Positions 1 to 10,331 are shown, numbered from the stretch's first letter. The stretch: 64,000 bases of DNA from Saposhnikovia divaricata (GCA_036435485.1 CM071597.1:173024147-173088146), one strand, 5' to 3'. A program made the numbers and translations. Notes: generated from the sequence alone by a model not told the origin.

Positions 1-211
1 TTATATGAATAGTAACCAAAATTACTATTCATGAATAGTAACCAAAAGTACTATTCATCAGGTGGAGCCTACATTAATATAAATGTTGAAAGAAGAAATG
101 AAAGTCTTCGGGCAGAATTGTTTGAAAGAGGCACGCGACGGAAAGATAAAAAAAATAGATAAAAACGTCAGCAGTTACGTTAATTTAGCTGCATAGTAAC
201 TTTCTAAAGTC

Positions 212-219
212 TATAAATA
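212..219 (+). promoter_or_regulatory. TATA box of the 5' LTR
   Basis: TATAAATA lies about 380 bases before the LTR end and is repeated at the same relative place in the 3' LTR (9908-9915). It is the expected start signal for the genomic RNA. Confidence 0.7.
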
Positions 220-452
220 GGCCTGTTGTATTTCATTTCAAAACACACCTCAACGCACAATTCTCTCTTCTCTCTCTTATATCTTCTCTGTATAAGCTGC
301 TAGACAGTCCATCTAGTAGGAAAGCCGGCTTAGCCCGCTTTCAGGAAGTGTCGGGTAGAAGGTCCTCGTGCCTAAACTATCCTTAGGAGTGTTCAGGTTT
401 TGAAGCTAATCCATTGGATTAGAAGTTGTAACACCCCTTCGGCTTTATTATC

Positions 453-458
453 AATAAA
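453..458 (+). promoter_or_regulatory. AATAAA polyadenylation-type signal in the 5' LTR
   Basis: AATAAA occurs here and at the matching place in the 3' LTR (10248-10253), between the TATA box and the LTR end, where an R-region end signal is expected. Confidence 0.5.
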
Positions 459-597
459 GATATATTCCTGAAATTGTGTTTCGTTATTTTGATTTCAAGA
501 TCCGAAAAATTGTTATCCGCAAAAATCTTGAAAATCGAAATATTTTGGTAGTATCGTATTCAACCCCCCCTTCTACGGTACTTCGGGACCTAACAAT

Positions 598-609
598 TGG
601 TATCAGAGC
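598..609 (+). other. Primer-binding site, initiator-Met tRNA type
   Basis: TGGTATCAGAGC begins two bases after the LTR end. It is the standard complement to the 3' end of plant initiator methionine tRNA, used to prime minus-strand DNA synthesis. Confidence 0.93.
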
Positions 610-646
610 AAGCTTCTAACATACAAGAAGTCTAAAAATCAAAACC

Positions 647-3037
647 ATGGGAAGGAAGGATACAGGTGTGAAGATTCCAATGCTTGACAAAGATAATTAC
701 TTTCAATGGAAAGTAAAGATGCACCTTCATCTCTCAGCCATTGTTGAAGGCTATGTAGATTGCATAGAGAAAGGACCTCATGTTCCAATGAAGGCCAACT
801 CTGGGATTGGTCAAGATGCTGCCACTGTAGCTGCTGGAAGGCCTATTCCAAAGAATCAAGCTGAGTACACAGATGAAGATTTGGAGGAGATTCACAAAGA
901 TAAGAAGGCTATGAACATCCTATTCAATGGCATCGACCAAGATATGTTTGATTGTGTTATAAATTGCACTACTGCCAAGCAAGTGTGGGACACTATTCAA
1001 ACAATCTGTGAAGGAACTGAGCAAGTCAGAGAAAATAAAATGCAGCTCCTAATACAACAATATGAGCATTTTCACTACTCCTCTGGTGAAAATCTAACAG
1101 ACATATTCAATAGATTTCAAAAGTTATTGAATGGTCTAAAGTTGTATGGGAGAAAATATGAAACCAAGGACTCCAACCTAAAGTTTCTGAGATCTCTTCC
1201 TAAGGAATGGAAGCCAGTGACAGTCTCGTTTAGGAACTCTCAGGACTACAAAGATTTTACACTTGAGAGACTGTATGGCATCCTGAAGACCTATGAGCTT
1301 AAAATGCAGCAAGATGAGGAAGTGGAGAAAATCCAGAAGAAAGGTGGATCTATTGCCTTGGTGGCCAATATTCCAACAATCCAAGGTGGTGGAAGAATGA
1401 AGAGTGTAGAAGCCACACTAAGTTCAAAAACTTGTAAAGGTGAAGCTGAAACTAGCAAAGGTAAAAGCAAGATGATTGAAGAACCTGATGCATTAAGTGA
1501 GGATGAAGATGAAGATCTAGATGAGTATTTGGCATTTCTGTCAAAGAGATTTTCGAAGCTAAGATTCAGGAAGAATCCAGCAGGAACCGGGCAATTCAAG
1601 AAAAGCTATCAACCGAACAATGATGTGGTTGAAAGATCAAAGATCAAATGCTATAGCTGTGGAATTGCTGGTCACTTTGCCAATGAATGCAGGAAATCCC
1701 AAGCTGAGGAAGAAAAGAAGCAGTTTGAAGCTGTTGATTACAAGAAGAAATATTTTGATCTTCTCAAGCAACAAGGGAGAGCATTCGTGTCAAAAGATAG
1801 TGACTGGGCTGCTGGAGGTGACTCAGATGCAGAATAGGAGTTTGTCAATCTTGCACTCTTGGCAAACGAAACTGATGAAGAGACTAGTTTAACAAGCAAC
1901 CAGGTATACTCTACAAACCTAACTGAACTTTCTAAAGATGAATGTGATAATGTTGTTAATGAAATGTCTAATGAATTGTATAACATTCATGTCACATTAA
2001 AATCACTTAACAAGGAGAACAAAAAGATTAAAGATCTTAATGCTAAGATAGGTGATAGGAATACTCTGTTAGAAACTCAACTAATTGATTTTGAAACAAT
2101 GAAAAGAGATTGCCAGGATGCTAAGAATGAGTTACTTGAGGCTCTGAAAAGAGAAGAGTCTTTAATAAAACAGTTAAAAGAGGAACAAGACTTAATTGCT
2201 AAGTGGAAGGGATCAAAGGCTAAAACTGAAGAAATTTATAGTATACAAGGAGTTGATTCTTTTCACAAATTAGCAGAAGTTAAGTTAGATGTTGATAGGG
2301 AAGTTGCTTCAGACAGTGATTTAGTCGAAAAAGAATGTTCTTTGAGACTTAAGCCTGTTAGCAAAGCAACTTTAACTAAATTGAATAAAAAGTACAGGCC
2401 TGTCAATAAGAACTTTGTTAATGGAGAGTGTAGCAAAACCAAGTCAGTTGAACAAGGAAACATAGGCAACTTGTCAATCAAGAAATTGAAGGATAAGTTA
2501 GAAAAGACTGAACCTAAGGCTAAGGCTAATAAGAATAATAGAAATGGCAAGGTAGGAATTAACAAACATAGTAATTACACACCTGATAAATATGCTCCTC
2601 GAAAGGAATGTGTGAACTGTGGTAGTGTTAATCATTTATTTGTCAACTGTAAATCTGTTAAGAATGCTTCTATGCCTAGTATGCTTAAGTCAGTACCTAT
2701 GCCTGCTATGAATGTTATGCCAAACATGTTTGTCCAGCCTGCTCATGCATCTAGTCATTATGCTAACATGCCATTCATGTATAATCTATATTACAATGCT
2801 TTTAATATGCCTCAGTTGCCATGGATGATGAATAACATGTTTGCACAGACTATGCCAAATTATACATCTAGTTTTAATGCTTGTGAGCAAGTGAAACAAC
2901 CTATTTTTCAGAAACCTACACCAAGAGTTAAGTTTGATTTAACTCAATCAGAACCCCTGGGTAGTAAGGGCTTGAAAAATAAGAAAAAGGCTAACAAAGC
3001 AGGACCCAAGAAAACTTGGGTACCAAAATCAACTTGA
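647..3037 (+). pseudogene. gag: gag (capsid/nucleocapsid) of Copia copy 1, one in-frame stop
   Basis: The ATG at 647 opens a frame that reads to TAG at 1835-1837, then continues in the same frame to TGA at 3035-3037. The first 396 codons carry a UBN2-type Copia gag core (about residues 85-215), an acidic stretch (DEDEDLDEY) and a CCHC zinc knuckle at residues 335-348 (CYSCGIAGHFANEC). After the stop comes a Lys/Glu-rich coiled-coil-like segment, a second knuckle (CVNCGSVNHLFVNC, about 2610-2650) and a Met/Asn/Pro-rich tail. Copy 2 has the same order of parts, including the acidic stretch just after the first knuckle, which supports reading 1835 as a nonsense change in one long gag. Gag would assemble the cytoplasmic particle and bind the RNA. 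Protease follows in another frame at 3058. Confidence 0.88.
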
Positions 3038-3057
3038 TTTTGTTTTGATGTGTGTAG

Positions 3058-3603
3058 GGAAACAGAAAGAATCTTTGGTATCTGGACAGTGGTTGTTCTA
3101 GGCATATGACTAGAGATTCTACCCTGCTCACTAAGCTTGAGGAGAGAGCTGGCCCTAGCATTACCTTTGGAGACAACAACAAAGGATATACTAGAGGATA
3201 TGGCTTGATTTCACAAGGGAATGTTGTCATTGAAGAAGTAGCACTGGTTGATGGACTTAAGCATAACTTGCTAAGTGTCAGCCAACTGTGTGATAAAGGC
3301 CAGAATGTCTGGTTCACATCTGAAGCTTGTGTCATTTTCAAGAAAAGTGACAACAAGGTAGTGTTGACAAGAGATAGAAGAGCAAATGTGTACATTGCTA
3401 ACTTCAATTCAACAAATGCAAACATGACTACATGTCTTCTCAACAAGGCAAGTGTAGGTGAAGGTTGGCTTTGGCATAAAAGACTGTCATACTTGAGTTT
3501 TAAAGCAATGAATGAGTTGGTAAAGAAGGATTTGGTTAGAGGTATTCCAAAATTGTATTACTCCAAGGATGGATTGTGTGATGCATGCCAGAAAGGGAAG
3601 TAG
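3058..3603 (+). pseudogene. pol: pol part 1: aspartic protease and gag-pre-integrase zinc domain
   Basis: The frame opens at 3058 after a stop at 3055-3057. It contains the Copia protease active site LDSGCSRHMT (about 3082-3111), the conserved LLSVSQLCDKG block and the pre-integrase zinc domain, ending at TAG 3601-3603; the frame then continues into integrase. The domain normally uses His-His-Cys-Cys. Here the first His is present (3475-3477), the second is Tyr (3490-3492, LSYLSF), and the two Cys remain (CDAC). Pol is in the -1/+2 frame relative to gag, and the opening follows a TGTGTAG|GG sequence that resembles a splice acceptor. Confidence 0.88.
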
Positions 3604-4767
3604 AAGAAGGCCTCTTTCAAATCAAAGTCAATGTCATCAATTGATCAACCCTTGCAACTACTTCACATGGATCTCTTTGGACCAGTCAATGTGTTGTCAA
3701 TCTCAAAGAAGAAATATTGTCTTGTGATTATTGATGATTTCTCAAAATTCTCTTGGACATTCTTTCTGCACTCTAAGGATGAGGCATATGAAGTCATTAT
3801 AAATCACATCTAGATAGTCAACAACAATCCTTTACTCAAAGTAAGGAGAATCAGAAGTAACAATGGAACTGAGTTCAAGAATTCTATAATAAGAGAGTTT
3901 TGTGAAGAAGAAGGAATTATCCAAGAATTCTCTGCACCAAGAACTCCTCAACAAAATGGTGTAGTGGAAAGAAAGAACAGAATTCTAATTGAAGCTGCAA
4001 AAACAATGCTTGAAGAGTCTAAGCTACCAACATACTTCTGTGCAGAAGCTATAAACACTGCATGCTACACTCAGAATATTTTTTTGGTCAATCAAGCAAA
4101 AGGCATGACACCTTATCAACTTTTCAAAGGCAAGAAACCAACAATCAACTTTCTTCATGTCTTTGGATGCAAATGCCTTGTACTGAAAAATCATGGTGAG
4201 CATTTTGGAAAATTTGATTCGAAGGCAGATGAAGCCATCTTTGTTGGATACTCAGCTAGAAAATCCTACAGAGTCTACAACCTAAGACTAAACATTGTAA
4301 TGGAGTCCATACATGTTGTCTTTGATGAAAAGAAAATATCTGGTCAAGTAGATGAAGGTTTTCATGAGACTCTTTCATTTGAGAATGAGAGAAGTGGTGA
4401 AGAAAGTGAAGATGATGATGAAGAATGGAGATCAAATGGTGTGAGAAACAGACAAGGATCATCAGTTGAAGTGCAGAATGAACCACCTATTGAAGTGCAA
4501 CTTACACCATCAGTTGGAAATCAATTTGAAGCATCTGTAGAAAATCAAAGAGAAGCATCTGTTGATGAATCAGCAAGAACTCCATCAATCTCGAGGGCCA
4601 TACACTCAGGGGGAGTTTCTCACAATCAAAACTCAACAACAAACCACAATGATCAACACAGAGAAAATGAAGCCGCTTCATCAAGGTCAAACTTACCACC
4701 ACAGAGAAAATGGACCATGGATCATCCATTTGAGCTTATCATTGGAGATCCTAATGCAAATGTCTAA
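3604..4767 (+). pseudogene. pol: pol part 2: integrase, with stops and a lost catalytic Asp
   Basis: Same frame as the protease. The core would join element cDNA to host DNA in the nucleus using an Asp-Asp-Glu triad. The first Asp (HMDLFGP, codon 3670-3672) and the Glu (VVERKNR, codon 3967-3969) are present. The second, expected in the SDNGTEF motif, is Asn here (RSNNGTEF, codon 3859-3861). In-frame stops lie at 3601, 3811 and 4765. The C-terminal part (to about 4500) has the usual Copia integrase tail blocks (FGCKC, IFVGYS), followed by an acidic, Ser/Gln-rich linker towards RT. Together these make the enzyme non-functional. Confidence 0.88.
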
Positions 4768-5655
4768 ACTAGAAGAGCAACTCAAGAAGAATGCTTATAT
4801 AGCAGTTTTCTATCCAAAGAGGAACCAAAGAGAGTTGAACATGCTCTTCTGGATCCAGACTGGGTTTTAGCAATGCAAGAAGAGCTAAACCAGTTTGAAA
4901 GAAATGAAGTATGGAAACTTGTACCCAAACCTAAAGACAAATCAATGATTGACACTAAGTGGGTATTCAAGAACAAGATGGATGAGAATGGCATAGTCAC
5001 AAGGAATAAAGCTAGATTAGTTGCTAAAGGCTACTTTCAAAAGGAAGGAATTAATTTTGAAGAAACCTTTGCTCCAGTGGCAAGGTTAGAAGCAATAAGG
5101 ATCTTCATAGCCTATGCAGCGCATGCCAATTTCAAAGTCTATCAAATGGATGTCAAGAGTGCATTTCTGAATGGTATTCTGGAGGAGGAGGTGTATGTTA
5201 GTCAACCGCCTGGTTTTGAAGATCCAGACTTTCCAGAATATGTGTTCTTTCTACTCAAAGCACTCTATGGCCTGAAGCAAGCACCTAGAGCCTGGTATGA
5301 CACACTCTCACAGTTCCTTATAGAGAATCACTTCATTCGAGGTACTGTTGATAAAACTCTCTTTTATAGAAATGTCAATGGCTCTATGATACTTGTCCAA
5401 ATTTATGTAGATGATATAATATTTGGGTCTACAGATGAGAAACTTTGTAAGAGATTTGCCAAACTCATGAAAAGTAGATATGAAATGAGTATGATGGGTG
5501 AATTAACTTATTTTCTTGGTTTACAAGTTAAACAAGTGAATGAGGGAATTTTTATAAGTCAAACAAAATACATTTATGATCTTTTAAAAAGGTTTGATTT
5601 AGGAGATTGCTCTTCTGCAAAACACCCATGGCCACTGCCACTATGCTTGAACTAA
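4768..5655 (+). pseudogene. pol: pol part 3: Copia reverse transcriptase
   Basis: The same frame continues from integrase after the stop at 4765-4767. RT_Copia blocks are clear: [60 protein letters not shown] and the catalytic YVDD at 5404-5415 followed by IIFGST. No further stop lies inside the polymerase core. The frame is lost near 5619-5625, in the stretch after GDCSSAK, and protein homology continues in the frame that opens at 5607. RT copies the genomic RNA into DNA inside the particle. Confidence 0.9.
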
Positions 5656-6242
5656 ATACTAAGGAAAAAAAGGTGGATATGACAAGCTATAAGGGCATGG
5701 TTGGATCTCTTTTATACTTAACAGCTAGTAGACCTGATATTATGTTTGCTACATGTTTATGTGCTAGATTTCAAGCTGATCCTAGGGAATCTCACTTAGT
5801 AGCTATTAAAAGGATTTTCAGATATCTCAAGGGAACACCAAACCTTGGCATTTGGTACCCTAGAGATTCTGGTTTTGATCTAATTGGTTACTCAGTATCT
5901 ACCTCAACTGCAGAGGCTGAATACATAGCAGCTGGGATTTGTTGTTCACAGATTCTATGGATGAGAAATCAACTACTTGACTATGGAGTTAAAGTTGAAA
6001 AGATCCCAATTTTATGTGATAACACTAGTGCAATTGCAATATCACAGAATCCAGTACAGCATTCTAGAACCAAGCACATAGACATCAGATATCATTTCAT
6101 CAGGGAGCATGTGATGGAAGACACTATGGAACTGCATTTTGTTCTTAGTGAAAAACAGTTGGCAGACATTTTTACTAAAGCTTTGGATGAAGCAACCTTT
6201 TCAAAGTTTGTAAGTGAGCTTGGTATGTTAAATTTCACATGA
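5607..6242 (+). pseudogene. pol: pol part 4: RT C-terminus and RNase H with internal deletion
   Basis: After the frameshift, homology resumes with TPMATATML and runs through SRPDIMFATCLCARFQ and RYLKGTPNLG to RNase H, ending at TGA 6240-6242. The connection [15 protein letters not shown] at about 5885-5900 lacks roughly 35 codons that copy 2 still has at 16505-16608, including the segment with the first RNase H Asp (GYxDxD). The reading frame stays open across the deletion. The remaining blocks (CDNTSAIAI, HSRTKHIDIRYHFIRE, QLADIFTKAL, ELGMLNF) are standard for Copia RNase H. Confidence 0.88.
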
Positions 6243-6851
6243 TCTTTTAAAATGTCTGTTCAATTTGCTTGCAGCCAGTGAATTTTATTCTCTAGATTTT
6301 GTTTGTTTTATTTGCTTATCTGCATGATTATTCTGGAGATATCATTGTAGCATAATTAAATAAATATTTTATTGACATATATCAATTAACGATATTTTTT
6401 TAATTTTATGTCTATTTAATTGTGAGTTTATCTGATTATTGTGGATTAATTCTTGATTTACTGCGTGATTATTTTTAAATCCATAATAATTAGAAGTATT
6501 AAATATGTGTATAAGCTGACAGGTTTCAGTGATAAGATGTTTTTCGGCTAATTAGGTTGTTAGGTGAGAAATTATTGAACGGTGTTATTTTTTCAACATA
6601 ACCTGTCACTATCACACCTAACCCACTAAACCTTGAAACCTTATAAATGATGAGTTTTTGTTTGTGTTTAACATCATCATTTTTCAGATATACAGAGCAT
6701 ATACACATGATTGCTGAATATTTCGAGCTTTGATCGGAAAGATCTCTCAAAGCTAGCTGGTGGTTTTTAGATCGGATTTCATATTCTTGCTTTATACATC
6801 ATCCTTTGTAAAAGCTAACCCTTGTTTTTGAATTTCCTCAAAGTTTTGAAA
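6243..6851 (+). other. Spacer between pol and the env-like region
   Basis: About 600 bases, AT-rich, without a convincing reading frame. In Sireviruses the downstream gene is thought to need a subgenomic or spliced RNA, so this stretch could hold a promoter or acceptor site. No unambiguous signal was seen. Confidence 0.5.
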
Positions 6852-7502
6852 ATGGCATTGCAGGGAAGTTTTTTAATTGCTAAAGTTAATCCTATTTCCA
6901 TTCAGCAAATCGAAACCATTCTGGATGAGCAATTTCGGGCTTGGACACAATTTCTGAATGAACATTCATTAATTCGCTATGCTTTAGTTACACCAGTGCA
7001 GCTTAACCATGATGCATTGCATGAACTATATTGCAGTGCGGTTAACACTTCTGGACAGGACGGGTGTGCATTCACATATCGACTGTTTGGTTGGTCGATT
7101 AGGGTCACTGAACGAGATGTTAATCGAATTCTTCATTTTCCTATGGAAAATCTTGTTTCTGATCCTACACCTGAACAGATTGAAATATTCTTTCGTTTTA
7201 TAAGGTACCAAGATGGAAATTTCAATACTGGTAATCTTTCTAGAACGTTTCTAACCCAGTACTGGAATTTCTTCTTTCACACTCTTAACCATGTTTTTTC
7301 CTCAGATAGAACAAATCAAGATCGAATACCTGAATTTATTCAAAAATTAGGGTATGCGGTTGCCAATAAGTTGAGGATTAATTTTCGAAAAATAGTGCTT
7401 GGTCAAATCATTTTAAAAGATGAAACACTTGGGAAAAAGAGGTGTTTAGACTCAAAATGTCAAATGTCTATATCCAAGGTTTTTACAGCTAATATTAAAT
7501 GA
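6852..7502 (+). pseudogene. env-like reading frame, N-terminal globular part (copy 1)
   Basis: The ATG at 6852 (MALQGSF) opens about 216 codons ending at TGA 7500-7502. It sits where Sireviruses carry their env-like gene. No signal peptide or membrane segment is evident. Landmarks are RLFGWSIRVTERDVNRIL, a spaced Leu/Phe/Trp pattern (FLTQYWNFFFHTLN), and YAVANKLRINF near the end. The same landmarks, more diverged, occur in copy 2 at 15694-15100 (FDLTESVINSVLRLP, FLRKEWSFIFDQI, YALLYNRVINFGHI), so the two are probably homologous. The remaining frame continues at 7507 in another phase, which points to a frameshift near 7440-7510. Function unknown; 'env-like' is a positional name only. Confidence 0.7.
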
Positions 7503-7506
7503 TTTT

Positions 7507-8667
7507 TTGAATGATGAAGGCAGGGTACGCTTGGAAAATGGTCTAAAGGTGGAATGTTCTTACATGAAGACGAATGTAATTAATTACATAAGCAAAAAGA
7601 ACTATACAGATGTACCTACAGTCCTAACTGAATATCTAAAGATTGTCCCACTTCCGTTGTTACCAAGACCAGTGAGAGCAGGTATACGACAAGGTAATAT
7701 TTCAATCTGTGCTATTCCAACCTCTATATTCCCTGCTGTGTCACAGGAAATCCCACCGACTCTAACACGGGTCGAAGATCTCATTCTACAAATGCAAACA
7801 CAAACACAATAAACTCCTACACCTCAATTGTCACTTAAACAACCATCCATCAACACTTTTGAGGGAGATAGTTCCTCAGCAGCACCACATAAGGAGTTAG
7901 TTACATCAGCCGCTCTACCTCATTCTAAACGGAGTAAACCCAATGAACCTGAGGTAACGACAACTGTTAGTGAAACAATTCTTCCTTATCCAATGAGTGA
8001 AAATGTAAATGAGGTTGAATTGATGGGAGCAACTATCTTGAGTTCCATTTCACGGAACATAAGAGTGGTTGATGATCTTTCTAAAGATCAAATGCCTTCA
8101 CAGGCATCCGAGGTGGAATTACCTACCTCAATAACAGCTAGTGAATCTTCCATTTTACGAAAAGATCCATCGGTAGGTGGTTCTTTTATGAACCAAGTGT
8201 CTTCACAGACATACGAGGGAAACTTGGGTTTTATGCCATTTAATCGATTCAAGTTTAACCTCCCAGAGGGAAAATCTTTGGATCTCTTTCGAGATTTACC
8301 ACTCTTTACCAGTGGTCTTCAACTCGCTTCACGCGAGGACGGAAGTTCACGAACTTTCATTGCACCATCTGTGACCTCTGAAAAAGGGGATAGGATGATT
8401 TCATTTGCAGGTACACATCTCGGTGGAAGCTCTGGAAGAGAGTTGAGGGAAACAGAAACAGAACATATAAGTGTAACCAAAACCAATAAACCGAGTGAAT
8501 ATAGAGTTTTGAGTGAAACACCTGCAGAACGTATGAGTGAGCAACCTACTCAACCACGTGCACCTGTAACCAGAAAGGAATACAACAAACTCCTTACACG
8601 GGTCCAAACAATGGAGAAAAAGTTGTCAAATATCTGTAAGTCCATTGTAGAAATCAAAAATTTGTAA
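7507..8667 (+). pseudogene. env-like region, disordered middle and coiled-coil end (copy 1)
   Basis: One frame from 7507 to TAA 8665-8667 with a single internal stop (TAA 7810-7812). It begins with a basic and hydrophobic piece (LPLLPRPVRAG), then about 200 codons rich in Ser, Thr, Glu and Pro with little predicted structure, and ends in a probable coiled coil (LLTRVQTMEKKLSNICKSI). The matching part of copy 2 has the same order: globular start, Ser/Thr/Glu-rich middle, coiled coil. No transmembrane segment was seen. The codons are otherwise open for over 350 positions, so decay is recent or selection lasted long. Confidence 0.68.
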
Positions 8668-9121
8668 CTTATTCAACATGATGCATTCCAGGTTCAATTA
8701 AGTTCCATGGCAGCCTAGTTTAGTCATGCAATTAATTCCTTGGTGAAGACAACTTCATCCAATTTACCAACTCCACATCCTACTATTCTGGAGGATAACC
8801 CAACTGAGGGGGAGAAGGTGGATGGGCAAGAAGCTACTAGGCGTAATAAGGGCAAGGAAAAGGTTGTTGACACGGAATTAACTTTATTTTGGGAAAGGAA
8901 AAGCTAATGGGAGTATTAGTGCTATTTGGAAAGAAAGCAAAGGCAAACTTGAAGATATGTTCAGTCTAAAGGAACAATTGTCTTAAACTTGGTTAATTTT
9001 AGAAATCTGAAAAATGTATATATATGATCCAGAATGCGCTTTAATATTATTTATCTTTGTATTTTATTTTGTTGTATCAATTGAGTTATCCTCTAGGGAT
9101 TTGCTTGTCAAACCCTAACAA
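8668..9121 (+). other. Degenerate end of the env-like region and 3' untranslated part
   Basis: A short open stretch at about 8790-8905 reads TEGEKVDGQEATRRNKGKEK, with a KGKE tail like that of copy 2 (GSGKGKEASNS). It is separated from the upstream frame by stops. The rest up to the purine tract shows no gene. Confidence 0.5.
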
Positions 9122-9137
9122 TAAAATAGGGGGAGAT
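9122..9137 (+). other. Polypurine tract, Copia copy 1
   Basis: AAATAGGGGGAGAT lies directly before the 3' LTR start TGTAAAGC. It is the expected primer for plus-strand synthesis and matches the tract of copy 2 (AAATAGGGGGAGA). Confidence 0.88.
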
Positions 9138-9756
9138 TGTAAAGCATAATGTAATGTAATATGTAATAGAGGATATATATAACTCAACTAGGATAAAAGA
9201 TAAATAATATTAAATCTATACAGGGATCGTGAAATTTGAAGAACAGGCACCAACAAGGATCAAGTCTCTGAAAGAAGTTCATTAACATGTTCAAGCCTCA
9301 GTGACAGAATAAGATGTACAGATGATTCAGTTGAAGAGCCAAAAAGATTCCATGTATTTACATAATTTGAAGATACTTCTACAGGCTAATCAATTGGAAT
9401 GTAACGAAGGTGTGAAGATCAAGATCAGTGCTAGTCACTTGTGAACCAGACCAACGCACTAAGTGTCAGCAAATACGAGAAGGATCAACACATTAATGTA
9501 CAGAAAGAATTTCCAAAGCCTATTGACGATCAAGGATAGACATAATATTTCAAGGTATTGTCAAAATTTAATTTACTCTCTGAAAATTAAATAAGTAACA
9601 GAATAATTAATTATTTATAACAAATAATTAAATTAATCTAGTACTTGAATTATTTTCAGAGATGAATTAAAACAGCAGAATAAAACAGAAGAAAGAACCC
9701 CAAGAGATACAAAAATAATATTACTATGTGCAATTACTATGCATGGTTACTATGCA

Positions 9757-9886
9757 CGGTTACTATTTGGGGTTGGTGTAATAGTGCCCGGTTACTATTT
9801 GGGGTTGGTGAAATAGTGTTCGGTTACTATTTGGGGGTTGTTGGAATAGTGCTCGGTTACTATTTGGGGGTTGTTGGAATAGTGTC
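9757..9886 (+). repeat. Four-unit 32/33-bp tandem repeat in the U3 of the 3' LTR
   Basis: Units start CGGTTACTATTTGGGG and end AATAGTG; lengths are 32, 32, 33 and 33. They lie about 20-150 bp upstream of the TATA box, where enhancer repeats are common in LTRs. Confidence 0.9.
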
Positions 9887-9988
9887 AAATAGCGAATTTC
9901 TATAATCTATAAATAGGCCTATTGTATTTCATTTCAAAACACACCTCAACACACAACTCTCTCTTCTCTCTCTTATATCTTCTCTGTA

Positions 9989-10186
9989 TAAGCTGCTAGA
10001 CAGTCCATCTAGTAGGAAAGCCGGCTTAGCCCGCTTTCAGGAAGTGTCGGGTAGAAGGTCCTCGTGCCTAAACTATCCTTAGGAGTGTAAGCTGCTAGAC
10101 AGTCCATCTAGTAGGAAAGCCGGCTTAGCCCGCTTTCAGGAAGTGTCGGGTAGAAGGTCCTCGTGCCTAAACTATCCTTAGGACTG
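9989..10186 (+). repeat. 99-bp tandem duplication in the 3' LTR
   Basis: Two direct copies (9989-10087 and 10088-10186) beginning TAAGCTGCTAGACAG and ending CCTTAGGA(G/C)TGT. They are nearly identical. The 5' LTR has one copy (about 292-390). Confidence 0.95.
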
Positions 10187-10331
10187 TTCAAGTTTTGAAG
10201 CTAATCCATTGGATTAGAAGTTGTAACACCCCTTCGAGTTTATTATCAATAAAGATATATTCTCGGAATTTTTTTTTTTTTTGGTAGTATCGTATTCAAC
10301 CCCCCCTTCTACGATACTTCGGGACCTAACA

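Larger units (their letters stand above)
1..595 (+). repeat. 5' LTR of Copia copy 1, truncated by the window start
   Basis: The segment ends in ACCTAACA directly before the primer-binding site and matches the 3' LTR at 9138-10331 from the TATA box onward. It has one copy of the segment that is duplicated in the 3' LTR, and it keeps a block of about 70 bp (roughly 470-545) missing there. The first 60 bases hold short repeats of GAATAGTAACC and its inverted form, corresponding to the 32-bp repeat zone of the other LTR. Confidence 0.93.
1..10331 (+). mobile_element. Sirevirus-like Copia LTR retrotransposon, copy 1 (5' end outside window)
   Basis: A Copia-order element (protease, integrase, RT, RNase H) read on the + strand. 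The 5' LTR runs from before the window to 595, the tRNA primer site follows at 598, pol ends at 6242, an env-like region fills 6852-8990, a purine tract precedes 9138 and the 3' LTR ends at 10331. An extra gene region between RNase H and the 3' LTR, and a long gag with two zinc knuckles, are typical of the Sirevirus lineage; that assignment is an inference from layout. The left target duplication is outside the window, so it could not be checked. All coding parts carry stops, frameshifts or deletions, so the element is not autonomous. Confidence 0.92.
9138..10331 (+). repeat. 3' LTR of Copia copy 1 (1194 bp)
   Basis: Starts TGTAAAGCAT after the purine tract and ends ACCTAACA. TATA box at 9908-9915, AATAAA at 10248-10253. 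Compared with the 5' LTR it has a 99-bp tandem duplication (9989-10186), a four-unit 32-33-bp repeat in U3 (9757-9886), and lacks about 70 bp near 10266-10282, where a run of T stands instead. The two LTRs are therefore structurally unlike despite near identity elsewhere. Confidence 0.93.
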
